Of a stretch of DNA of 64,000 nt, positions 1 to 8,616 are shown piece by piece; within the stretch, counting starts at the first letter, position 1, and every line of letters begins with the position of its first letter. The notes under the pieces were generated by a model that saw nothing but the letters and a program-made list of their open reading frames with translations, was not told where the DNA came from and searched no databases. The stretch covers positions 124,001 to 188,000 of the forward strand of contig NZ_JAMOHV010000008.1 in assembly GCF_024448505.1 (NCBI RefSeq), written 5' to 3'. The stretch comes from Stutzerimonas degradans (GTDB taxonomy: Bacteria; Pseudomonadota; Gammaproteobacteria; Pseudomonadales; Pseudomonadaceae). Position numbers and translations under genes: made by a program.

Positions 1-156
1 TCACGTCTGAGGTGCGCCAGCGCAATAAACAGGGCCGCAACGAGGAGAGCGGCCCGAAAGGGGCAATGACCGCGAGAGCGAAGGAGCACTCGATCGGGCG
101 GTCTAGCGGTGCAGGGAAACCGCTGTTGCCACTGACGAAGGATACGCCGCGACGTA

Positions 157-196
157 TCGGTAAAAAATGACGCGCATCGTCATAGACCTTTACCGA
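157..196. repeat. nested inverted repeat downstream of the LysR gene
   Basis: The outer arms TCGGTAAA and TTTACCGA pair perfectly and enclose a second stem, ATGACG/CGTCAT, around a 5-nt loop. It lies just past the stop codon of the minus-strand LysR gene. It may end that transcript, but there is no clear T-run, so its role is inferred. I could assign no gene to the rest of the first 207 bases. Confidence 0.4.
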
Positions 197-207
197 ATCA
201 GCAACAA

Positions 208-1143
208 TCAGGCCCAGTAGTTCGGGTTCTGAATGATCTGGTGATAGCTGTCAAAAGCCTTGGGCAGTTCCAGCTTGAGAAACTCCAGCCAGGTCTTGGT
301 CTTCGCATCGAGAAACCGCCGCGATGGGTACAGCGCGTAGATGTGCTTGCACTGCAGGCGGAAGCCCGGCAACAGGCGCACCAGCGTGCCGCGCTGCAGC
401 GCCGGCGCGGCCACGTAGTCGGGCAGCAGGCAGATGCCCATGCCGGCCTCGGCGGCACTGGCCATTGCCTCGGCGACGTTGACCTTGAAGGTGTCGCCCG
501 GATGGATCAGGTGCACGGCGTCGCCGTCGTTGAATTCCCAGGCATCGGCGAACACCGGATCGACCAGACGCAGGCAACGATGCTGCTGCAGCTCCTGCGG
601 AGTCGTTGGAGTGCCGTGCTGCCTGAGGTAGCTGGGCGCGGCGCAGACCAGGTTGAACACAGAGCCGAGGTTCTGCGCGATCAGCTCGGAATCCGGCAGC
701 TCGCGTGAAAGCGTGATGACCACGTCCAGGCTTTCGCCCAGCAGATCCGGTTGGCGCTGCGAGAGCATCAGCTCCAGATTCACCTCGGGATACTGCTCGC
801 TGTAGCGGCTCGCCAGCGTGGCCAGCATCTGGATGCCGAGCCCAGTGGTGGAGTGCACGCGCAGCCGTCCGCGCGGTGTCAGGTGCGCGCCGCTGGCCTC
901 CAGCCGGGCCTGTTCGAGTTGGGCGAGAATCTGCCGACTCTGCTCGAGGAAGCGCTCGCCGGCTTCGGTCAGCGCCAGCCGCCGGGTGGTGCGATGCAGC
1001 AGACGCGCCTGCAACTGGCTTTCCAGCTCGGCGACCTGGCGCGAGACCTGCGCCGTGGAGGTCGCCGACTGCGCCGCGGCCGCGGTGAAGCTGCCGGCGT
1101 CGACCACCCGCACGAACGCCCGCATGGCCTGCAGCATATCCAT
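208..1143 (-). CDS. LysR-family transcriptional regulator
   Basis: This 311-residue protein has the usual LysR layout. A winged helix-turn-helix occupies roughly residues 1-60 (AMRAFVRVVDAGSFTAAA, then a recognition region with TAQVSRQVAELE), followed by a linker helix and a two-lobed effector-binding domain from about residue 90 to 295. The length is normal for the family. It resembles the CrgA-type subgroup by its N-terminus and the C-terminal LLPDYVAAPAL segment. The ATG start gives the canonical MDMLQAM N-terminus. It diverges from the DUF1232 gene across about 175 bp, so it may control that gene and itself, but its ligand and targets cannot be read from the sequence. Confidence 0.9.
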   Translation of the reverse strand: MDMLQAMRAFVRVVDAGSFTAAAAQSATSTAQVSRQVAELESQLQARLLHRTTRRLALTEAGERFLEQSRQILAQLEQARLEASGAHLTPRGRLRVHSTTGLGIQMLATLASRYSEQYPEVNLELMLSQRQPDLLGESLDVVITLSRELPDSELIAQNLGSVFNLVCAAPSYLRQHGTPTTPQELQQHRCLRLVDPVFADAWEFNDGDAVHLIHPGDTFKVNVAEAMASAAEAGMGICLLPDYVAAPALQRGTLVRLLPGFRLQCKHIYALYPSRRFLDAKTKTWLEFLKLELPKAFDSYHQIIQNPNYWA

Positions 1144-1317
1144 CGATGTTTACCTCTTGGCGCAACTGACGAGGCGAATGGTGCCCGCATCGAGTGAAGG
1201 GGAGAAGCGTTGTTTCGTTTTGCGCAAGTATCGTCGCCGCATACATTATCGGCGCTTGACGCGCGCCCGACACCACGCAGACTAGCCGCCTCTGTTGGTT
1301 ACCGAGACGCTTCGCTC

Positions 1318-1716
1318 ATGATGCTCGACGATCTCCGCCGCTGGGCCAGGCTGCTCAAGCGCCAGGTGATGGTGCTCTGGTTCGCTTGCCGGCATCCACG
1401 CACGCCCTGGCTGCCCAAGCTGATCGCCCTGTGCGTGGTGGCTTATGCGCTCAGTCCCATCGACCTGATTCCCGACTTCATCCCGGTATTGGGCTATCTG
1501 GACGACCTGCTGCTCCTGCCGCTGGGAATCTGGCTGGCGCTGCGCCTGATGCCCACCGCGCTGCTGGAAGAATGCCGCCAGCAGGCGCTGGCCTGGGAAG
1601 CGCAACAGACGCCACGGCCCGTCAACCGGGTTGCGGCGGGGGTGATCGTGCTCATCTGGCTGGGGCTGCTCGCGTGGCTCTGGCATCTCTACGCCGCCAG
1701 CCCGGCCGGCCTCTGA
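1318..1716 (+). CDS. DUF1232 (YkvA-like) membrane protein
   Basis: This is a small inner-membrane protein of about 132 residues. The hallmark DUF1232 sequence is present: a hydrophobic helix followed by AYALSPIDLIPDFIPVLGYL and the acidic DDLLLLPLG stretch. A second hydrophobic helix lies near the C-terminus (VIVLIWLGLLAWLWHLY). The open frame extends upstream to 1210, but that part is arginine-rich and unlike the family, so the tandem ATG codons at 1318/1321 are the likely start. The biochemical role of DUF1232 proteins is unknown. It is followed 15 bp later by ynfA, so the two are probably co-transcribed. Confidence 0.8.
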   Translation: MMLDDLRRWARLLKRQVMVLWFACRHPRTPWLPKLIALCVVAYALSPIDLIPDFIPVLGYLDDLLLLPLGIWLALRLMPTALLEECRQQALAWEAQQTPRPVNRVAAGVIVLIWLGLLAWLWHLYAASPAGL

Positions 1717-1731
1717 TCAAGGAACAACTGC

Positions 1732-2064
1732 GTGGAACTGTTACGTCTGGTTGGCCTGTTTGCCCTGACCGCGCTGGCGGAAATTCTCGGCTGCTATCTG
1801 CCCTGGCTGGTCCTGAAGCAAGGCAAGAGCGCGCTGCTGCTGGTGCCGGCCGCGCTTTCGCTGGCGCTGTTCGCCTGGCTGCTGACGCTGCATCCGACCG
1901 CGGCCGGGCGCACCTATGCTGCATACGGCGGCATGTACATAGCGGTCGCGCTGCTCTGGCTGCGGCTGGTCGACGGCGTCGCGCTGACGCGCTGGGACAT
2001 CGCCGGCGCCACCATCGCGCTGGTCGGCATGGCGGTCATCGCGTTGCAACCGACCGCGCACTGA
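1732..2064 (+). CDS. YnfA/UPF0060 family small membrane protein
   Basis: This is a four-helix integral membrane protein of 110 residues, matching the usual UPF0060 length. Family features include the opening [18 protein letters not shown], the internal [19 protein letters not shown] and the closing [19 protein letters not shown]0060 proteins are related to small multidrug resistance transporters, but no substrate is established here. Translation starts at a GTG. Its stop lies 4 bp from the stop of the convergent outer-membrane factor gene. Confidence 0.85.
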   Translation: MELLRLVGLFALTALAEILGCYLPWLVLKQGKSALLLVPAALSLALFAWLLTLHPTAAGRTYAAYGGMYIAVALLWLRLVDGVALTRWDIAGATIALVGMAVIALQPTAH

Positions 2065-2068
2065 TCAC

Positions 2069-3523
2069 TCAATGCGCGGCGGCCACGCCCGGCTCGGCGC
2101 CAGCGGCGGTCGTCCAGCCACCACCCAGGGCAAGGAACAGATCGACCTGATCCTGTGACAACCGGGCCTCGGAGGCGGCGAGGGTGGCTTCGCTTGCGGC
2201 CAGCGTGCGCTCGGCGTCCAGACTGTCGAGGTAGGCGAGCCGGCCTTCCTGATACAGCGTGCGGCTGTACTCGGCGGCTGCTTTGGCAGCATCGCGCGAC
2301 TGGCGCAGGGCGCGGTTGCGCTGCAGATCGTCGGCGTAGCGGGCGAGCAGCGTCTGGGTTTCACGCAGCGCTTCGAGCACCACGCCATCGAAGCGGGCGA
2401 GCGCGGCGTCGGCACCGGCCTCGGTAGCGCGCACGCGGGCACGGTCGACCTGGGTTGGGAAGTGCCAGGCGATATGCGGGCCGAACGCCCAGCGCCGGGT
2501 GATCGGATCGCCCATGTGTTCGAGCATGCCGGTGTAGCCGGCGCTGGCTCCGAGACTGACTTCCGGGTACATCATCGCGGTCGCCACACCGATATCGGCG
2601 GTAGCAGCGGCCAGTTGCCGTTCGGCGGCGCGAACATCCGGGCGGCGTTTGAGCAGGGCTGCGCCATCGCCCACCGGAATCGGCTGGCTCAGCTGCGGCG
2701 CATGCGTACAGGCAGCGACCGTCGGCGGCAGGTCGCCGGGCGTGCGGCCGAGCAGGGCGGCCAGCCGGTAGAGTGCGGCCGCCTTTTTCGTCTCGAACGG
2801 CGGCAGTTCGGCGCGTAGCGCCTCGGTCTGGGCGCGGGCGCGGGCGACGTCGATCTGATTGCCGCGCCCACCGGCGAACAGTCGCTCGGCGACGTCGAGC
2901 TGACGTTGCTGGATATCCAGCGACTGCCCGGCGATGTGCAGTTCCTCGGTGGCATGGCAGGCTTCGACGTAATCGCGCACGACCTGCGCCACCACGGTGA
3001 TACGCGCGGTATCCAGCGCGGCCTGGCTGGACTGGGCGCTGGCGGCGGCCGATTCGGTGGCGCGCTGCAGCTTGCCGAACAGGTCGAGCTGATAGCCAAC
3101 GGTCAGCCCGGCGTCTGCAAGGTTCATCACCGGCAGCTTTTCATGCAATGCCAGCGCTTCGCTGGACAACTGGCCGCGTGCGAGCGAGCCGCTGCCGCCG
3201 ATCTCGACCTCCTGCGCGTGATGCGCCATCTGATAGCCCTCGTAGGCACGCCGCAGGTTGTGGTACGCCAGGCGCACGTCGCGGTTGCCGTCGAGCGCCG
3301 CGCGCACCAGCTGGTCGAGCAACGGGTCGTCGTACAGTCGCCACCAGTCGTCGGGCAGGGGGCTTGCGCTGACGGCGGCATTGTCGGCGAGGTCGAAGGA
3401 TTGCTGCGCCTTTTCCTGCTTGATGACCGCCTCGTCAGGCACCTGGTAATCCGGACCGACAGCCGAACAGCCCGACAGCAGGGCGATCAGCGCGAGCGAC
3501 GCGCAGCGCGACGTGCGGCTCAT
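2069..3523 (-). CDS. NodT-family outer-membrane efflux lipoprotein
   Basis: This is the outer-membrane channel of a tripartite efflux pump (OprM/NodT type, 484 residues). The N-terminus is a lipoprotein signal ending in the lipobox LLSGC, followed by VGPDYQVPDEA, the classic start of a mature RND-type outer-membrane factor. Two long coiled-coil OEP repeats follow (roughly 60-260 and 270-470). It is the last gene of a four-gene minus-strand operon and its ATG overlaps the stop of the HlyD adaptor by 4 bp. The partnership with FUSC, DUF1656 and HlyD proteins points to export of aromatic carboxylic acids or related compounds; the substrate is inferred. Confidence 0.9.
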   Translation of the reverse strand: MSRTSRCASLALIALLSGCSAVGPDYQVPDEAVIKQEKAQQSFDLADNAAVSASPLPDDWWRLYDDPLLDQLVRAALDGNRDVRLAYHNLRRAYEGYQMAHHAQEVEIGGSGSLARGQLSSEALALHEKLPVMNLADAGLTVGYQLDLFGKLQRATESAAASAQSSQAALDTARITVVAQVVRDYVEACHATEELHIAGQSLDIQQRQLDVAERLFAGGRGNQIDVARARAQTEALRAELPPFETKKAAALYRLAALLGRTPGDLPPTVAACTHAPQLSQPIPVGDGAALLKRRPDVRAAERQLAAATADIGVATAMMYPEVSLGASAGYTGMLEHMGDPITRRWAFGPHIAWHFPTQVDRARVRATEAGADAALARFDGVVLEALRETQTLLARYADDLQRNRALRQSRDAAKAAAEYSRTLYQEGRLAYLDSLDAERTLAASEATLAASEARLSQDQVDLFLALGGGWTTAAGAEPGVAAAH

Positions 3524-4422
3524 GGCTTCACCGGCTGCGCATCCGCGGCGGCGGGCCAGGGCAGCACCGAAAGCGTCGCCGTGCGGCCGATGACCATGCG
3601 GATGTCGGTCTGCTGGCCCTCGTCCAGCACCACCCGCACCGGAATGCGCTGGGCCAGGCGGACCCAGTTGAAGCTCGGGTCGATGTTGGGCAGCAGCGAA
3701 TTGCCGCGCGCGCGGTCGCGATCCTCGATGCCTGCGGCAATGCTCTGCACATGGCCCTGCAGGTGCTGCGACTCGCCCATGATGTAAATGTCCACCGGCT
3801 GGCCGATGGCGATGGCGTGCAGCTTGGTTTCCTCGAAGTAGCCCTCGACGCGCAGGGAGTCGGTATCGACGATCGACAGCACCGGCGTGCCGGTTTTCAC
3901 GTAGTCGCCGACGCGCATGGTCTGGTCGCTGAGATAGCCGTCCACCGGGCTCAGCACGCGGGTGCGCTTGAGGTCCAGTCGTGCCACGCCGAGCGCGGCT
4001 TCGGCGGTGGCCAGTGCGGCTTCGGCACGCTTGACCTGGGTGTCGCCAATCTCGACGGTTTCGGCGGCGATCAGGTCCTTGAGCACGCGGTTGCGCCTGG
4101 CTTCGCGACGCGCCTGGTCGAGCTGCGCGCGGCGCTCCAATACATTGGCCTCGGCTTCGTCGACGGCCAGTTCGAAGCGTGCCTGGTCGATGACGAACAG
4201 CACTTGGCCGCGGCTGACCTTCTGGTTGTCACGTACGTGCAGCTCGGTCACCAGCCCGGAAACGTCCGGCGCGACCTGGATGATGTCGGCGTGAACGTGG
4301 CCGTCGCGCGTCCAGGGCGCTTCCATGTAGTAGTCCCACAGGTGCAGGCTGACGATAACTGCGGCGCTCACGGCCAGCAGGGTGAGCAGCACCGAGCCGA
4401 TGGCGGGTATCCAGTTCTTCAC
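3520..4422 (-). CDS. HlyD-family periplasmic adaptor (AaeA-like)
   Basis: This membrane-fusion protein of 300 residues links the inner-membrane FUSC exporter to the outer-membrane channel. It has one N-terminal anchor (residues about 8-30), a split biotinyl-lipoyl domain (VAPDVSGLVTELHVRDNQKV, and later RVLSPVDGYLSDQTMRVGDYV), a central coiled-coil hairpin rich in Glu, Arg and Ala, and a beta-barrel (VEGYFEETKLHAIAIGQPV). Length and order match AaeA/EmrA-type adaptors. The gene begins 4 bp after the DUF1656 stop and overlaps the next gene by 4 bp. Confidence 0.9.
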   Translation of the reverse strand: MKNWIPAIGSVLLTLLAVSAAVIVSLHLWDYYMEAPWTRDGHVHADIIQVAPDVSGLVTELHVRDNQKVSRGQVLFVIDQARFELAVDEAEANVLERRAQLDQARREARRNRVLKDLIAAETVEIGDTQVKRAEAALATAEAALGVARLDLKRTRVLSPVDGYLSDQTMRVGDYVKTGTPVLSIVDTDSLRVEGYFEETKLHAIAIGQPVDIYIMGESQHLQGHVQSIAAGIEDRDRARGNSLLPNIDPSFNWVRLAQRIPVRVVLDEGQQTDIRMVIGRTATLSVLPWPAAADAQPVKP

Positions 4423-4426
4423 GCAT

Positions 4427-4630
4427 TCACATCCTGGGTACGAGGTTGAACAGGGCGCCGAGTACGAGGATGTACAGGGCGAGATTGAACAGCGGCGGGT
4501 GCCAGACCCAGCGGTAAAAGCCCAGCCGCCGCAGTACCGCGGCGATCACGCTCTTCGCGCCGTAGGCGGCCAGCATCGCCACCAGCAACACCGGCACGTA
4601 GACGCCGTAGACATTCAGATGACCGGTCAT
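4427..4630 (-). CDS. DUF1656 small inner-membrane protein (AaeX-like)
   Basis: This peptide of 67 residues has two hydrophobic helices, YVPVLLVAMLAAYGA near the N-terminus and LFNLALYILVLGALF near the C-terminus, separated by a basic stretch with WHPPLF. This matches the DUF1656 family (AaeX in Escherichia coli), which is found almost only between FUSC and HlyD genes of aromatic-acid exporters. Its ATG overlaps the FUSC stop by 4 bp. The start is chosen by that overlap and by family length; a longer open frame upstream is an antisense-like artefact of the FUSC gene. Confidence 0.85.
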   Translation of the reverse strand: MTGHLNVYGVYVPVLLVAMLAAYGAKSVIAAVLRRLGFYRWVWHPPLFNLALYILVLGALFNLVPRM

Positions 4631-6681
4631 GCGAAGGCTCCGGCAAGTTCCGCCGCGGACGGCGGCGGTCGCATCGGCACGCTGGCCGGTGCGTGGGGAA
4701 ACAACGCCAGGCGCAGGCCGTGCAGTGCCTGTGCGGCCTTGCGGGCGATGCGCGTGGGATCGTCCTGCAGCAGCCGCAGCGTGCTCTCCAGGGCCTGCAG
4801 CAATTCTTCGGCGGGCGGCAGCTGGCGATGCGCCCGGGCGCAGGCGAGGAAGTGTTCGCGGAGCTGCTGCAGCACCATTTGCACCTGCTGTTCTTTGCCT
4901 CGCGTCAGGTGCAGCTCGCGCAGCTCCAGCAGCCGGAAGCACACGCGCAGCTCGCGCGTGGCATCGTTCAGCGCCTGACCGTCGTCGCCCAGCTGGGTGA
5001 GGCGCGGCAGCAGCTGCGCGGTGCGATCGACGAAGCTCGAGGCGACCGTCGCGTAATCCCGCTTGCGGCGCGTCACGGCCAGCTCGGCCAGGCTCAGCCA
5101 GCCATGCCGTTCCAGCCGGCGCGCCGCCCAGAACGTGCCGAACGGCCGACTCAGGCGCGCCCAGACCAGCGCGAAGATCACGCCGAGCGCGGTCGACAAC
5201 GCGATGTCGGCGAACAGCTGGAAGTCCGCGCGATAGCTGTCCTGAATGGTGATATTGGAGATCGTCTGCACGGCCACCAGGATCACCGTGCCGGCATGTT
5301 GCGGGCGGCCGGCGAGGGTTCCCAGCACCAGCAGCGGCACGGCGAGGAGGGTGGCCAGGCTGCCGAAGTCGTGCACGTTGGGCATCAGCGCGAACAAATA
5401 GATGCCCGCCGCGACGGAGGAAAACAGCGTGGCGATCAGAAACGAGCGGATGAATGGGGCCGGATTGTCCTGACTGGCGAAGAAGCATCCGGCTACCGCG
5501 GCGATGAAGACGCCGCTGTAGCCGTACTCCCAGCCGGAAACGAACCACAGCATGCAAAGACAGAAGATCGACAGGGCAACCGACGCGGCGGAGAACGCCA
5601 GCAGACCGTAATCGTAGTGGCGCGGACCGCCGATCAGCTGCTGCACGTGGTAGCGCAGTGCCGGCGCCGCATCGGCGTGGCCGTCGCGAAACTGCCGGTG
5701 CAGATCGAGACAGTCCTGCCAGAGATCGACCAGCGCGCGCAGCTGACGCAGGCCGCTGTCGATCGCCAACGCGTGGGCCGGATGGGTATCGCAGAGCCAG
5801 GCGGCCAGTTGCTGGGCGCGCTCGCGCAGCTGTTCGGCGCTCCCGTCCGGCGCATCGCCCTGAATCCACCGATCGACATCCTGCAGGTATTCCTCCAGTT
5901 CCGGCAGCAGGCCATGCAGTTCGTCCTGCAGGCGGTGCAAGGCGTCCGCCGCGGAAATCAGCTGCGGCATCAGCATCGCCATGCGTGCACGAAACTCGCG
6001 CGCGTGCGTCGCCGACAGATGACTGCTGCTGTCGTAGCTCAGGTGATTGATCATGCCGTCCAGGCCCATCACATCGACCAGCAGCGCGTTTAGCGCACGC
6101 TGATCGGCCTCGCCGAGGTGCCGCGCATTGAGCATGCGGCTGACCGCTGCACGACCATCCTGCAGCAGCACGCCCATCTTCGCGCCGAGCGTGGTGGCGA
6201 TGCGGCTGGGAAACAGCACGGCATTGACCACGCTGGCGCAGACGATCCCCAGCAGGATCTCCTCGGAGCGCGCCAGTGCGACATCGAAGATCGTCGACGG
6301 GTGGTTGACCTCAGCCAGGCTGACCAGCGGCACCGTGTAGGCGGCCAGCATGAAGATGTAGCTGCGCGGCGAGCGGTCCAGCAGCGACAGAAAGAGCAGG
6401 GCGCCGATCCACAGCGAGATCACCAGGCTCAGCATCACCGGTTGCTGGGCGAACATCGGCAGCAGCACGACCGACGCCGCAGCACCGAGCAAGGTGCCCA
6501 GCGCCCGGTAGATCGCCTTGGAACGCGTCGCGCCGGAGAGCGGATGCGAGACGACATACACCGAGGCCATCGCCCAGTACGGGTTGTCCAGCGGAATCGC
6601 CAGGGCAATGTAGAGCGCGAGCAGGGCAGCAATCAGCGCTTTGGCCGAAAACAGCCATTCACGCCAGGTCGGCATGGTCAT
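4627..6681 (-). CDS. FUSC-family inner-membrane exporter (AaeB-like)
   Basis: This protein of about 684 residues has the FUSC two-block layout. There is an N-terminal set of membrane helices beginning WREWLFSAKALIAALLALYI, a cytoplasmic alpha-helical domain, a second set of membrane helices (LLAFSAASVALSIFCLCMLW onward), and a C-terminal soluble domain. AaeB and related proteins export aromatic carboxylic acids using an adaptor and, here, an outer-membrane channel. The open frame extends to 6744, but the tandem start MTMPTW matches the family. It is the first gene of the operon and diverges from the AraC-type regulator. Confidence 0.88.
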   Translation of the reverse strand: MTMPTWREWLFSAKALIAALLALYIALAIPLDNPYWAMASVYVVSHPLSGATRSKAIYRALGTLLGAAASVVLLPMFAQQPVMLSLVISLWIGALLFLSLLDRSPRSYIFMLAAYTVPLVSLAEVNHPSTIFDVALARSEEILLGIVCASVVNAVLFPSRIATTLGAKMGVLLQDGRAAVSRMLNARHLGEADQRALNALLVDVMGLDGMINHLSYDSSSHLSATHAREFRARMAMLMPQLISAADALHRLQDELHGLLPELEEYLQDVDRWIQGDAPDGSAEQLRERAQQLAAWLCDTHPAHALAIDSGLRQLRALVDLWQDCLDLHRQFRDGHADAAPALRYHVQQLIGGPRHYDYGLLAFSAASVALSIFCLCMLWFVSGWEYGYSGVFIAAVAGCFFASQDNPAPFIRSFLIATLFSSVAAGIYLFALMPNVHDFGSLATLLAVPLLVLGTLAGRPQHAGTVILVAVQTISNITIQDSYRADFQLFADIALSTALGVIFALVWARLSRPFGTFWAARRLERHGWLSLAELAVTRRKRDYATVASSFVDRTAQLLPRLTQLGDDGQALNDATRELRVCFRLLELRELHLTRGKEQQVQMVLQQLREHFLACARAHRQLPPAEELLQALESTLRLLQDDPTRIARKAAQALHGLRLALFPHAPASVPMRPPPSAAELAGAFA

Positions 6682-6774
6682 AGCAAGTCTGTTCTGAAGA
6701 AGCGCGCGCCGGGGAGGAGGTGACAGGACGCCACGCAAGCACACAAGAAGTTACATTTAACGCGAATTCGCTAT

Positions 6775-6803
6775 GACAAATTGAACAAGCACTAGGACAA
6801 TTG
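6775..6803. promoter_or_regulatory. direct repeat, candidate AraC-type operator
   Basis: GACAAATTG and GACAATTG occur as direct repeats starting 21 bp apart, two helical turns, in the 183-bp gap between the divergent FUSC and AraC genes. AraC-family proteins commonly bind pairs of direct half-sites with this spacing. A perfect GCGAATTCGC palindrome lies just upstream at 6762-6771. Binding is inferred from position and spacing only. Confidence 0.4.
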
Positions 6804-6864
6804 CGACCTATCCGGGCGTCCGATGTCGACGTCAACGCCCGTCTTGCCTTGCTGAATCACGACA

Positions 6865-7752
6865 ATGACCAAACGCATACCCAATTACGCGCTGTACGGT
6901 CAGGCCGCCTTGCCGAGCTGGCAGAACCTGCTGCATCTGGAGTGGATCAGCACGCGAGGCGAGTCGCATCAGCGCGAAATTCGCCCGCATCAGCACGATT
7001 CATTACTACAGATCGTCTACGTGCGTCGGGGGCACGGCGAGGTTTCGCTGGAAAACAGCCGCATGGCGTTCCAGGCGCCGTGCCTGATCCTGCTGCCGCA
7101 ACGCACCGTGCATGCGTTTCGCTACAGCGCCGAGACTGACGGCCCGGTCATCACGGTGGCACAGCGGCCGCTCGAGTCGACGGCGCGCATTCTCTCCGCC
7201 GATCTGCTGGCATTCCTGCAGCGCCCGGTAGTCGTGGCGTTGCCGTGGCCAGCCGATGGCAGCGAGCCGATCTGGCCGCTGTTCGAGCTGATCGAAGCCG
7301 AAGCCGAAAGTCAGGCCCCCGGAAGCGTCGCCGCCGGGCAGGCGCTGCTGGCTGCGTTGCTGCTGCGCATCACACGGCTTGAGCGCCCGGCGCCGACACC
7401 GATCCAGAGCCGCGGGCGCCGCTCGGCCATGTTGGGGCGGTTTCGCGAGCTGGTCGACACGCATTATCGTCAGCAGTGGTCGCTCGGACGCTATGCGGAG
7501 GCGCTCGGCGTCACAGTGGCCACGCTGGGGCGTGCCTGCCGCGAACAATTCGGCGAATCGCCAAGCGCCATCGTCAATGCACGCATCGTCCGCGAGGCGC
7601 AGCGGCAACTGGCATACACCAGTTTGGATATCCAGCAGATCGCCCGCGACCTGGGCTTTGCCGATGCGGCTTACTTCAGTCGGTTCTTCCGCAAACAGTC
7701 CGGTCTCAAACCCAGCGAGTTTCGCGCCGCGTTCCGTGATGCGCAGTCGTGA
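6865..7752 (+). CDS. AraC-family regulator (PobR-like)
   Basis: This 295-residue regulator has an N-terminal cupin-type sensing domain (residues about 15-120, with HQHDSLLQIVYVRRGHGEV) and a C-terminal double helix-turn-helix (about 190-290). The second HTH is the conserved IARDLGFADAAYFSRFFRK followed by G.KPSEFR. The opening IPNYALYGQ resembles the AraC-type PobR activators of 4-hydroxybenzoate genes. It is divergent from the FUSC-DUF1656-HlyD-OMF operon, so it probably activates that operon in response to an aromatic acid; this is inference from context. Confidence 0.88.
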   Translation: MTKRIPNYALYGQAALPSWQNLLHLEWISTRGESHQREIRPHQHDSLLQIVYVRRGHGEVSLENSRMAFQAPCLILLPQRTVHAFRYSAETDGPVITVAQRPLESTARILSADLLAFLQRPVVVALPWPADGSEPIWPLFELIEAEAESQAPGSVAAGQALLAALLLRITRLERPAPTPIQSRGRRSAMLGRFRELVDTHYRQQWSLGRYAEALGVTVATLGRACREQFGESPSAIVNARIVREAQRQLAYTSLDIQQIARDLGFADAAYFSRFFRKQSGLKPSEFRAAFRDAQS

Positions 7753-8054
7753 CCAGCGAAAGTGGATGAAATGCGAAGCGATGCAGAGAGCGCATTTGGT
7801 GCCAGTGACTACCCTCAGTTGCTATCTTTGAGTTCTCATAATCTATATTATGTTAAATAGGATATTTATCTCCATCCTGTCACTTGCGGGAATCCTTGGT
7901 AGCCCACAATGATATTGAGCCATCGCTAGCCATCCTCCGCCCTTTGATCCTCATCAACGTTAGATGCCGGCCCATGACGCTGTCCGCTGCACTGCCTCGT
8001 GGCGTGCAACTGCGCGTGTTATGTTGCGGCGTCCATTTCACCGGGAGTCTTTCC
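7753..8054. other. 302-bp intergenic region
   Basis: No convincing gene is seen here. Around 7830-7875 the sequence becomes AT-rich (TCATAATCTATATTATG and nearby), which is the best place for the promoter of the downstream copper chaperone gene. The open frame that runs upstream of that gene has no family-like sequence. Confidence 0.4.
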
Positions 8055-8558
8055 ATGCTGCTTCGCCTATTGACCGCGAGCTGTCTGAGTGCGTTTTGCC
8101 TGGCTGCTAACGCCCAGGAGCATCATCATTCATCATCTGCACCCGCTCAGGCCGCCACCGTTTCGGTAAGCCAGGCCTGGTCGCGTGCCATGCCGCCGAG
8201 CGCCGCTAACGGTGCGGTTTATTTCGTGCTGGACAATGCGGGCGATCGGGATGATCGGCTGATCGCCGCGCACACGTTGCGCGCGGAGAAAGCCGAGCTG
8301 CACACCCATGTGCACGAAGGCGACATGATGCGCATGCAACAGGTGGATTCCGTAGCCGTTCCGGCTGGCGAAACGGTCCGTTTTCAACCCAGCGGCAACC
8401 ACGTGATGCTGTTCGGTCTGAAGCAACCGTTGGCGGCTGGCGAGCGCTTCGAGCTGACGCTCGAGTTTGAACATGCCGGCCAAATCACCACCGATGTCGA
8501 TATTCTCGATGAAGCACCGGCCGCGCCGCCGGCTGCCAACCCGCACATGCATCACTGA
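8055..8558 (+). CDS. PCu(A)C-type periplasmic copper chaperone
   Basis: This secreted protein of 167 residues has an Ala/Leu signal peptide ending near ANAQE. The PCu(A)C fold carries the expected copper ligands: Met in RAMPPSAANGAVYFVL, two His in LHTHVHEGDMMRMQ and the following Met cluster. These proteins deliver Cu(I) to the CuA or CuB site of terminal oxidases. Extra His-rich stretches lie just after the signal (EHHHSSS) and at the C-terminus (HMHH), possibly added metal ligands. The ATG at 8055 places the signal peptide at the N-terminus; the longer upstream frame would bury it. Confidence 0.88.
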   Translation: MLLRLLTASCLSAFCLAANAQEHHHSSSAPAQAATVSVSQAWSRAMPPSAANGAVYFVLDNAGDRDDRLIAAHTLRAEKAELHTHVHEGDMMRMQQVDSVAVPAGETVRFQPSGNHVMLFGLKQPLAAGERFELTLEFEHAGQITTDVDILDEAPAAPPAANPHMHH

Positions 8559-8574
8559 TCGAGTATCGTCGGTC

Positions 8575-8593
8575 GGGCGCCAGATCGGCGCCC
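8575..8593 (+). terminator. probable intrinsic terminator after the copper chaperone
   Basis: The stem GGGCGCC/GGCGCCC closes a 5-nt loop and is followed by TCCTTTCC. It lies 16 bp past the stop codon of the copper chaperone gene and between convergent genes. Confidence 0.6.
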
Positions 8594-8616
8594 TCCTTTC
8601 CTGTGGCTTCGCCCGT

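Noticed and set aside
1-89. Open minus-strand frame from a GTG at 89 running off the left edge (starts VLLRSRGHCPF with a hydrophobic stretch)
   Set aside because: It could be the N-terminus of a membrane protein, but it is under 30 codons inside the window, has no ribosome-binding site and matches no family I recognise.
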